Origin: Pycnopodia helianthoides
Taxonomy: Eukaryota; Echinodermata; Asteroidea; Forcipulatida; Asteriidae
Direction of reading: 5' to 3'
Length of the DNA stretch: 64,000 nt
Assembly (NCBI GenBank): GCA_032158295.1
Contig: CM063243.1
Coordinates: forward strand, 17,273,635 to 17,337,634
The notes beneath the pieces are model-generated. The model searched no databases. It was given only the letters and a program-made list of their open reading frames with translations, and had not been told where the DNA came from. Position numbers and translations under genes: made by a program. Shown here one piece after another: positions 1 to 11,200 of the stretch; the stretch's first letter is position 1; the number at the start of each line of letters is the position of its first letter.

Positions 1-230
1 GCTGAATATTTAACCTTTTCTAAATTAACTTTTTGGGGTAACGCTAACAATATTGAAGTTGAATGTTTTCTTGCCCTTATTCCACATTAGAATGAATGCA
101 GTGTTTGTTTTTTTAAGCATTAAGTGCATGAAGCTCTAGATAGAACCTTGAAAATGGAAATTCTGTCATCGCTTTATTTTGTGTTATTTTGTTCAAGGTG
201 TAAATGACTTGCCAATGGACTATGCCTTTC

Positions 231-249
231 TAGTGTGTGTGTGTGTGTT
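231..249. repeat. (TG)n microsatellite
   Basis: A short run of alternating T and G, seen directly. Confidence 0.7.
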
Positions 250-336
250 TTAGCCTTTCCAAACTCAATGCGGGTGACCCATATAAGGCCATGTGCTAAT
301 AATACTCGGTTATTTTGGTTCAGTTTTCCTTGATTT

Positions 337-342
337 AATAAA
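337..342 (+). promoter_or_regulatory. Candidate polyadenylation signal AATAAA of an upstream plus-strand gene
   Basis: AATAAA is followed about 20-50 bases later by a GT/T-rich stretch (tgtctgtcttcctcgtttc), the usual arrangement at a 3' end. The sequence to the left has no convincing coding frame and could be 3' UTR of a gene starting outside the window. AATAAA is common by chance in AT-rich DNA, so this is weak. Confidence 0.25.
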
Positions 343-1660
343 GTTACTATGTATTCAGATCAACATATGGTGTCTGTCTTCCTCGTTTCTGCGGTTGTTT
401 ACTTCCATAATGGACTCTCAGTGTTATACATTTTCAAAGTTCAAATTTGTTTTCAATTTTAAAATTTGCTCAAGTAATTTTGAATTGACAAAGACAATAT
501 CACATTTGTTTTTCTTGGAGCAATAAGTAATTACAACCGTCTACTGTTGAATCAGGGCCGAAGTGTGATTCACTCAACCAACAGTGGTGTTATATAACCC
601 AATACAGAGATATGTGCCAGTTGCTATACATAAAATAGAACCCAGACCCATGACTCTTCTAGGATCCCCAAAGCGCCCTCTATCGGTAAGCTCCCTCGTG
701 ATAATTGTTGGTCTAGAACCCACATGATAGTGTGTTGTCCTAAGACTAAAAGTTCATTCAAACAGAAAACAATGCATTCAAGTAAAGATGTATATGTAAG
801 TCAAACAAATTGTGAGGAATATTTTTCCCTGAAAGACATTCTCTTCGCACAAGATTAAAGAATGCATAAGACTTGCCAATCATAGTCTTCAATCGAGAGC
901 AAGTTCAACGCCTAACCGTAGACCTGTACTAAGTAGTAACTTGATTCAACCTAGGGCGCAGCGTCTCTTCCGCCATTCAATTCCTGGTTCGAACAAACGG
1001 CATACGTGTACATTAAGATCACTTCCACCCAGGAGTTTGCCCCACAAAGACAAATTTGCTCAGTGCAAAAAAGTGAACATCCTTTGAGGAAAGTACACAT
1101 AGAGCTCATGTTAGTCCAACAAAAATGTCCCGTTAAAGTTTTAAACTAAAAAGGTTCAAAGACACCTCTGGGCATGTAAGCAGTGATAGTGTTTATTTAT
1201 GCCGAGCTTTCTTTGATATAGCTATGACTGCATGTCAAATGCCTTAATAACTCACTGCATGATGGTTTTACTACAGCCATCCATATTTGAATTATGGTCT
1301 TGGACATTGGTAGCTTCAAGTTAACCAGTGGTTAGCAATTGCACTTGCTCCATGAAGACCAATATTGGCAACATCACAAAAACAACAAACACTTCTTAAT
1401 TATTAATTCAAGAATACACTTCAATTTTATGTAAATTGAATAGGTTAAATGGGTTAGCAACTCTAAAGCCTTAATTAGTCGAGTTTGATCATTTTAAGCA
1501 AGTTATCTTCCCAAAAATAATTTGGGTTACGACACTGTTTAAAAAAATTGTCTTTTTTGATTGGTGTACACTATTTTTGACCATGTCCTCTAAATTGATT
1601 TTTTTCCTGTGCAGAGCAGTTCCATGTTGAAGGCCTCTTGTATATCACTACTAACTGGTT
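343..1660. other. Gene-free stretch left of DPP3
   Basis: No frame here looks coding: the open frames are short, lack conserved motifs and most use non-ATG starts. No tRNA, SINE head or inverted-repeat element was recognised. Confidence 0.5.
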
Positions 1661-1670
1661 GAAATCACGT

Positions 1671-1965
1671 GGGCAATATTGGTAATTGTCAAAAACCAGC
1701 ATCCAATCTTTATGTGACCCGACATAAATGACAAACCTGTAGCTCAAACGATCATCAGAGTCACGAACACCCCAATTATATATTTTCACTGTTTTCAGTC
1801 ATCAGAATTTGGACTTGGATTGATTACACATTTCTCAATAACTGTAGCACTTCAAGAAAACATATTTCCAGGGCAGTTTTCCACCGTGACTATCTTCATA
1901 CCATATAAGTTAAGTGCAAATCTGTGAACATTTATACTTTCAATTTAATCGTTGATCTGCAAACC
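1671..1965. mobile_element. Degraded TTAA-type MITE copy, family D
   Basis: It shares with the copies at 22,004 and 37,057 the stretches around tgacaaacctgtagctcaaa, the 'gtcacgaacac / tttcactgtttt' part and the end 'gtgcaaatctgtgaacattt'. The outer TTAA ends are not preserved. It lies just downstream of the DPP3 3' end. Confidence 0.5.
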
Positions 1966-2016
1966 CTTTAAGGACTCAACTTTTGTTGCACTTGGCAAAA
2001 TACATTACTTGGCAAA

Positions 2017-2022
2017 TTTATT
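2017..2022 (-). promoter_or_regulatory. Candidate DPP3 polyadenylation signal (AATAAA)
   Basis: On the minus strand AATAAA lies about 136 bases past the DPP3 stop codon. It is the first such hexamer I noticed downstream of the stop, giving a short 3' UTR. Transcript 3' ends would settle it. Confidence 0.4.
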
Positions 2023-2157
2023 TGCACAGAAAAAAATTTGCCAGGGAACCAGTTCCAAGCAGTGCACATTTAATGGCATTTTCATTTTTTAGAAAAATTG
2101 ACCTGCTTGGATGTTGAATGGACCCGGTGGATGCTACATGGATTAAATCCGGTAGCG

Positions 2158-2294
2158 CTAGTAGAACTGAGCCCTGTCTTTATCCCACAGCGCCCTCACT
2201 ATGAGCTCAAAATCACTCCCAGTAAAACGTTCCACAAAGGACTGGACTATCCCTGCAGCTGTTGGTTTGTATTCACATAGAACTACCTCACCAT
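2158..2294 (-). CDS. DPP3: DPP3 coding exon 16 and stop codon
   Basis: It encodes (D)[19 protein letters not shown], then [20 protein letters not shown] and RAQFY, ending at TAG (2160-2158). It matches the C-terminal LLEYE.S.AG.I.SF.ERF region. The tail is shorter than I recall for mammals. Confidence 0.92.
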
Positions 2295-5200
2295 CTGTTG
2301 GATTTAAATCAACGACAAATCACACAATTAGAAATCAAGAAGAAAAAAAATGATTTGTTTCAATCTGATGAAGATCGCACCTGTACCAGTTCTCTGTCTC
2401 AAATACTGTCAAGAAAATAATATTTGAGGACCCCCGAATGCAGTTGCTTATTTTGAGAACCACATTCTCTATTATTATTAGTAATCTTAACACCCTTCAC
2501 TTCCTTGCCCATGCTCCTAGATTATTTACCTGCATCAGTTTTAGTGTTGACTTGAACAAACATCCGACGAGGAAGCTTTCTTGACATGACTACCTCTCTT
2601 AAAGACAAGAATTTCTCTTGTGTGTCATCTTTAACGGCAGAGTAGCCATCATACATGGCCTTTGCACTCTCGAAGTCACCAGTTGCTTTGTATACCTATT
2701 CACAACAAATTCAAAGAAAGATTTTTGTCAACGCAATGCTTATTTATAGGCAAGATTATAAAGAAAGATACAATAAAAGTCACATGTGAAAGTTTCAGTG
2801 TCTACTTGCTGAGAAAACAGCAAAAACTTTCAAAAGAATGTCAAATCCATCCAAGTATAGCGAGGTGACAGCGGGTATCAACTGCATCTCTGGCGACAGC
2901 ATTCCCAAACGGACACCAATCCTCAGAAATCTGAGAAATGTTTTATTTTCAGATTCAAATGTTTTTGGGTGAAAAACTATCCAAACCATATTGCTTCCGA
3001 AGGGAATCCTTTCTCAAAATAGTTTATACTATCAACAGCTGCAGTGATTCTCACCAAGAAAATTTTAAGGTCATTGATTTTTAGAGTGTTTACCAAACTT
3101 AGACCCCCCCCCCCTTTAAGGGATTCATACAATATGGGATAGTACATCTGGGATAGTTAAAGTGAGATACAATGTAGTTTCAAACTAAAGTGCCGCGTAA
3201 AGGGTGTTTTGTTTTCGCAATGCTACGTTTTTAATACCATAACAATGATAATCATTAATCCTCAAACAGACAGTTCAATCTGATTTCCCATGCATCTTTC
3301 TCCACTTACAGAGAAGGGCTGTATAAAAAAGGTACCCCAAAACTTTTAAATTTTCCTGAACGTAAATGACATATTTTTCGTTCCCCATACCTGAAGCTTC
3401 CTGAGAAAGTTTCTGATCGCTTCTTTGCCCACTGTGTCTATCTTTTCCCTGTCTAACAACACAGTCGCATCTGAGCAGCCATCTTCACCGGTACTCTGTT
3501 GAATGGTGACCAGTCCATTACCGGCCTCCAGTAAAACACGGAGGATGACGTAACGAGCCTGCATATGGGCCTAAAATGGGGAGGAATTTAAAATAAAAAC
3601 CTTCAATGAAAAATACAAGTTTTGTAGGCTATTACTTAGTGAATAAAACCATGTGGGCAACAGAGCCCATTTTCATAATGCTGTTAAACACAAAAATTTC
3701 TCTACCATAGCCAAATATTGCTTTAGCAAAAAAACAGGTTATCAGCCAAAATAACAAATATGGTACAGTGCACATTGGTTGTAACTGGTGACCAATTAAT
3801 TTTTGCTTCTCAAAGGAAATATGTTAAGCGATATTTTCTACTCTAACAATTTTATAAAACTGGCGTTCATTCACATCGGCCAGCCCCCGAGACCCACTAA
3901 CCTGTCTCCATGATTGAGTATCTGGGGTGAAGAACTCTAGGGCCAGTAGACCAGCACGAACCATATTCAGCCAATTGACGTAAATGATGTCATTGGCTGC
4001 GCTACCTTCATGACCAAAAATCCTGCAAGTAAAAGCAACCATTATTAATTCATTTGGGTGAGGAGAACAAGAAAGACTGTTCTGGACACTATCCATTCAA
4101 AAATAGCAATGTCGTATTATACAAATATACCATGGTATGAGGGTGCACAGTCGATATAAGCTCCCCGCGGTATTGGAAGTTGACAAACTAGTTCCTTCAG
4201 CTTGGCCTTGGGAAGTTTGTCAACTTCCAATACAGAGTTTGTTAACTTCCAGTACCGAGGGGTGCTAATATTGACTGTCCACCCGATATAAACCATGTTA
4301 TACTTGTCTCACTACTCTAGTCTCTTACTTCTCTAGTTCGGCATCATTGAGATCGGGAAAACGCGGTTTGACATTTTCATGTGCCACCATCTTTTTCATG
4401 TGAATATACCTAGCGATGCACACGCATGTGTAATATGCTACACCAGTTAAACAGTTCCACGATTGCTTTGTAAAGCGCATGCGTAGTAGACTGCTGCACG
4501 TGCGACAGTCTACCAACACGTTAGCGTGACTTTGGATTTGCTTACGGTAAGGAAGTGATTATGAAATAGAAATTCTAGTAGGACTAACTGTAAACATACG
4601 ACCTTTGATTATGGACTTCACGACATTGGCTCAGGTCATTTCACAACTACCACAATAAATGACCGGGGTTATTCCCATGATGTTTGAGCAAAGCTCACTA
4701 AAACTTAGTGACCTTATTTGAACTTACTGTAGTACATTCTTGTTGAGGCATAGGTATAAACCAACACACTCAGCTCTGCATTCTTCGTACGAGGAAGCTA
4801 TGATGGGGAATTTACTATCATACGTGTCATTTGCATCATACCAACTCTGGATCTAAGAAATTCAAAAGAGATATTGATAGAAACATTTCTCAGAATAACT
4901 GATTGGTACTGCATCATATTTTTAAAAAGTAGCTTTGAAACTAAGGTTTATCTTAAATTTTTCAAATAAGAGTTATTATAATTCATTTGTTTTTGTTACA
5001 AGCCGAAATTTAAAGCTTTAACAAAGACGTTATTTCAATATTTGGGTTTAGGTTTTTTGGACTAACCTTCTCTCCTGTTTCAGTGTGTTTGACGTTCTTG
5101 ATGTCAAAGTTGAAGTTCTGCTTTTCATCTTTGATGAAGAGCTTTCCACTTCCATGACCCAAGAGCTCATGAAGTCCGACCTGTACCTCAAACGAAGGGG

Positions 5201-8200
5201 CTTTGAGAGTGCTGTACAGCTCCTAAAGACATCAAGACAGACCAGACAACTTTGTCACCCATGTACTCATAGTATTCATTGTACTTTTTTTTGTTAACTG
5301 AGCTGCCTGTCTGGGCTTGACGGTGGGTGATGCACATCCCTCCTGGGAAGGGTTTGTTTGGTCTTTTATTGTCTAAGTGGCTTTGAGAACCAAATAGTCA
5401 GCCACTTTGAAAGTGACTTTTTTCTCACTATTGGTTTTCCCTGCCGGGGTTCTTTTGTTTCTGCATGTATTTGCCGGCCCAGCCGGGTTGCTCAGTACTT
5501 TGCTAAATGTTTTTACAATTTTGTACACTTCTTAACACCGCCATGTAAAATGAATCCAACACATAACATGCTTAAATAATGGCACACTGGATCAGCCCTC
5601 TAGGGAACTGTCTCCTAGCTTCTCCCCCCCCCCCCTCCCCAGCCAAGGCTGTATGGTGTCTGAGGGGGTGGGGGAGGGGACTTCAATGTCAAACACCTAC
5701 CTTGTCAGCCGCCTTCAGGAATGTAACCTTCTGGTCTTTGGTATGTGCAGATAAGACGTTACCTAGAGACACATTCTTAAATCCCTCATCCTGACGTATA
5801 TCATCATCTAGTCATGGATATGAGAGACAGAAACTGTTCCTGTTTAGTTACATCATTAGAACCTTTCTCAGTGAGTTTGAATTTAGTTTGGTATAATTTC
5901 AGGCTGACATGCCATGTAGTAACTCTGTACAATGAGGCTCAATGCCATGTAAGGCTTACTAGGGGATGTGGTACAATTTGCGGCCCAATAATGCCTGGAA
6001 ATTATATGGGGCCATTCGTTCTCAAAATGTTATGTGTCCCAAGCTCTTTATAATGCATTACACAACACACAGGACCTACATGTACGAAGAATGGAACAAT
6101 TATGGTTCAAGGGTCTTGCTCGAGGACACAAGAGCTAAGACCAGGACCCAAACCCACACTCTGACAACACTAGAAATTGAATCTACTGCACATTCTGCAA
6201 AGTATGCGCCTACACACTTCTAGAGATTGCCATTGTTTTTCATTTTGTCTGATTAGCAACCTCCCATAGACTTTGTATACGAAATTCCTTCTGGAGCTTC
6301 TGTCTCTGGAATTTCCCCGTGGAGAACTTTTGTTTCTTCTGTCTTCGGTTTCCATTAAAGAGTCAACTTTAGGAACACTAGATCACAATATGGTCACCGT
6401 GGTCCGGTGGTTAGACTGCTGGACTTGCAATCACAAGGTTGTGGGTTCAAATCCTACCAAACTAACCGCTGATTTCACAATGACTAGAATAAGTATTGTC
6501 GTCTAGTTACTGAATCACAATTTGTTGATTTGCGCAATTCATAATCATAGACGTTAAACCAATGTTTGTGTTTATATCCCATTGTGGGAGTTTGCCGAGT
6601 TCCCTTGACGGCAAGATCATCTAAACAAACAAACAAACAAACACCCCAACACCCCAATAAACAAACAAACATGGCCACAACAGTCCATTAGCCACACACT
6701 TCATTAGGTCCAATCGTGACTTCCCCTTGTAATGAGAAATAAGTGAAGCAGCTTGTACTCACAATTTGGAATGTTGATGCCAGCTGGTATACCACTAGAT
6801 GCATAGCTCAGGATATCTAATGAGGTGAAGTCCGGTTTGAGGAAGACGTCTTTCTCGTAGGCCTTGGGCCATGGTAGCAGGGGTAGAAAGTTCTCTGCGT
6901 TCTCAACTAAATTGCCAAACTTTGCACTCATCTCTTTGTTAACCATCGACACAAAACCTGCACATGTCAAACAAAGCTGCATGATTCTTACTTTTGTTTT
7001 GTAAATTTAAGCCTCGGGCAATACTTTTAGTTTTGACTTAACAATATTTAAATAAGGTACGCAAGAAAAATATCAAACCATGTAATTTCAAGGTATTATA
7101 CAGGATTGGTAAGGATAAAAAACATCAATGTTTAATTTTTAGTCCAAAAGCTTTACTGATTATGAAGTTCATACTATAACCATTTTTTTTCTGTGAAATG
7201 TTTCCCTCTGAAATGAAGTCCAAGTCATATTCAAGAAAACTGTATCTGAAAACCTTTTGAAAATAAATAATGACAAAATTAAGGACAATGTGTTTACATG
7301 CTGAATTAATCTGACAACTAAAATAATAATAATAATAATATTAATAAATGAAATATAAGATTACCTTCCCATTCTCCACGCACACCAAAGGGATCTCTGT
7401 AAGTCTCAATGAAGCCTATATAGCTGCAATTCACATCAATTGATAACATCAGTACAATGTAAGGTTTGACGTAATCACTAGCGAGACGAAATGTTCAGTT
7501 TTTAAATGTGGGAGGAAAACCCCCGCAAACAGGAGCCATTTTCTTTGTACAACTGTGTTCAGCACCCTAGAGCATGCATGCATGATTAGGGTACTTTATA
7601 AATGTTGTTATTATTACTTAGCACTTCAAGCAAAAGCCGTTGACATTTTCACACAAAACTGTTAAAAACATTGAACATGTTTTATGCCTGTAGGTATAAA
7701 GAACGACATTTCTTACTGTTCCACGATGGGTCCCTTGTCTTTTATCCAGCTCCTAGACCCGTCCATGTGATCTTGTAGTGACCCTGTGGTGAAGCTACGT
7801 GCGTATAACTGAAGCATGTTCTTTTCATGCTCATTGGCCCCAAACTCCTGCAACCAAACACAACAGGAACGTTGAACATTAGATTACACTAAAACAATGA
7901 ATTCCTAATTTTATTTAACTATTTATTTGAAACCATATTTAACGAGGGTGACCCATCGAGCACAGCTGATCATGTGGGGCCCTCACATTAATAAAAATAC
8001 ATCAAAGATAAAATACTAACAGTGACAAGACTTTGGCAGAAAGTGCATAAAAGGGAATTTAGTAACTAAAAATGAACAATAACTTATTAGGACAATTGGA
8101 CGAAATTACACACTATTCATTTCAAAAAATTAAAATAACACCTAAAAAGTAGAAGATTAGATAAATGAGTTAAGGGATACAAGCGCCCCCATACTCCCAA

Positions 8201-11200
8201 ATGTAGACTATTGTAAAAACAGATAAATTATAAGTTACAAACCAACAGCCCAGGCAAAGCACAGGTTATGACAAAATTTACTGAATAACATGAAAGTAAT
8301 TCAAGCCTGGAATGTACACATTACAAAAGAATATACAATAAACAAAACAATCAACTGAATTACTGCACAATGCCAATAAAAATTTTTTAAAAAACACCAC
8401 CCAGTTACCCTTACAGTCCTACCCTTCCCAAACCTTCCTGGCTAGTAGAACAAAGATCACCATCACTCTTTGACTCTTACAAGCTTAGAAAGGACATATT
8501 TATGTTTGTAGGTAAATCAAAAACACAATATAAAACAATATTTGTTTCTATCAATAAATGCTGTCTAAATACATTATTGGATAGGATGTACTTGGTTTGT
8601 CTCCTTCATTGCATCTGATAAAGTAGTTGTTGCTACGAAACCTCATGTTTTTTTATTTTAATAATTAGTTAGTCCTACCACTACCTTGTTTGTTTTGTCT
8701 AAACACGGACAATAGTTGATAATTTATACTACACTGACCTTTGCTTTGAGTAGATTATCAGACACTAGCTTCATCAATGTAGAATAGTCACCCCTAGTCA
8801 CATTGACTGTGAGCCCCTCAAAGGTATACATTCCAAGCTTCAAGCTGTCACTATCCTCTGCACCTGATACACCAATCATGAGCAATGCTGGGTATAAGGC
8901 CGTATCCGAATTGGCGGCTACAGCTACGGCTACGACTGTTGCTAAGGATGTATTATACTTTATTGCGTGATGACATGGAAATCTAGTCGTAGCCATAGAT
9001 GTAGCCGCCAATTTGGACACGACCTATCCAGTTGTAAAAAAAAAATTTAAAACAATGGAGGTACAGCTATTTGTTACTCTCCAGAGCTGCCATTTATTTG
9101 AGTGAAATTTTAAAGGAAAAGTACAGCATTCCTTTTAAAAGAGCTTTCTATTGTTGATAAACAAACCACGCTGGTTGGCATGGCCGGCCGAATGTTAGCA
9201 AAACATTCAATCATGTTAACAGATGTTGGGACCAAGTTCAACATTTCTTCAAACTTTCAAAAATAAAAATATATATCCTATGATTGGTTTCTTTGTTTCC
9301 AACAAGTTCAATACTATTTTTGAATATTTGTGTAACATTGTTACAAGCTGTGGCTATCTACATTTGCTTTGAATTTATAGTTTTCCAACCTTGGTTGGCA
9401 AAAACTCGGGCTGTGATATTGCAATAGAAAGGTCTATTAGTGTTTATTGTTGGGAACTTACCAGTCTGAGACGATGCTAGGCGTACTTCATATACAACCT
9501 TGCCATCACCATCTTGGGTTTTGAAGAGACGAGTATTGTATGCATCAATGTTCTATGGGAAGAGGACAAAAACAAAGATCTTTGATGACCAAAGCAAAGC
9601 ATACTATCCTAGAAAGCTCTGTGACACTGGTCAGTCTTCTGAATGAGACACAATTTACATTAAAGGGAGGGTATACCTTTGGTAATTACTCCAAAAATGA
9701 CTGACCATAAAAACTTGGTTGATAAGAAGCACTGCAGCTGCTGATAATAAAACATTTTGAGATACGATTCCCTTCTAAGGAATGTGGTTTTAAGAGAGAG
9801 GGATTCAAAAACATTTCAACTCAGATTGTGCATTCCAATTGCGGATTATTCTTCCTGTGTGGACATGACCGCTCAAGATCTTTGGCGCTATCTCAAAAAC
9901 ACTATCACCTTTTGAAATTTAATTTTCACAGGTTAGTTTAATGTAGATATCTATATTTATATAGGATTAAAACAGTCAAACAGTTCCAAAAACCAAAGGT
10001 ATACTTTGCCTTTAAGTCAAGTTTGTTAACAGCTTTTTAAAAAACCTCCTCATTGTGACTAAGTTACCCCAGTGTTTTCTGAATCAGTTTAAAAAAACCA
10101 GAAAATGCCAAGAGTATAAACGAAAAGAACATAGTACAAATACATAGTATCACTGAATCTGCCATTATTTATATCATTATTTCAACAAATAATTAATTTA
10201 CTCCTATCCATGTCAAGTTTAATTGTTTGAAAATTGAACTACAACTTTAAGCTGTTAAATTAAACCCCAGAAGTATTTAGAAAGAACAATTCTGCCTTAC
10301 CTTCTCTACCATGAATCTCTTAGCAAACTCAGCATCAGCCATTGAACAGTTACCTGAAAAATAGGTTGTAATTCCCTACAAACACCAACAAATATATTTT
10401 TAAAAGTTTAGAAATGTTCACAATATTACTAACTATATCATTTTGATCTAAACTAATTTCAAACTGGCAGAGGAGTGGTTTTTAATTTAGGGTCCTGTTA
10501 TTGATAATTATAGTGTACATTTATGGTGATAATTTGTGGCCTGTCTTGGCCACGCGGTTAAGAGCAGAGTGTGGGTTTGAATCCCGTTTATGGCAATTGT
10601 GTCCTTGAGCAAGATACTTTACCACTATTGCAACAATGTTGCACCTTGCTTTGACCTTTGGATGGGACATTCAGCCGCAGGTCCCATGTACTAGGATTGG
10701 TAGTGCACGTAAAAGAACCCAGAACACTTATCATGGAAGAGTAGGGGTTAACCCCGGTGTTTCTGGCTTATAATAGCAAGCACCCTTGTTTCCAGGTTTC
10801 CTCAGGCTTGCGAGCTACAGTGATTAAGCTCACTTATGAGGCATCCTTGGTTTCATTACCAGAAATATATAAAAATAATAATAATAATATGTAATGCCCT
10901 GGTGTCTGTTGATGCCAAATGATTAAATCAGGAGAAGATTGTCGAGAACTTACATCATCTCCCAGCCCCAACTGCAGCTCTTTCTTGGACAGTGAGTAGA
11001 TGGCATCACCACAGAGTGAGATCAGCTCATCAAGAGACGAAGTGTCCGATGCATAGGCAGCACTAGCCTTCACTAGAGCAACTAACTTGTCCTGTTTTCA
11101 GTCAATATCAACAATTATTAACAGGTAAAACACAGGATTGGCATTTGGCAATGAAACAAAAATGATCGCACAGTTTCAATCTGAAAGCTCTGAGATGATT

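Noticed and set aside
6396..6470. A functional tRNA gene
   Set aside because: A and B boxes are present, but the anticodon and acceptor stems do not pair and a SINE body with an AAAC tail follows.
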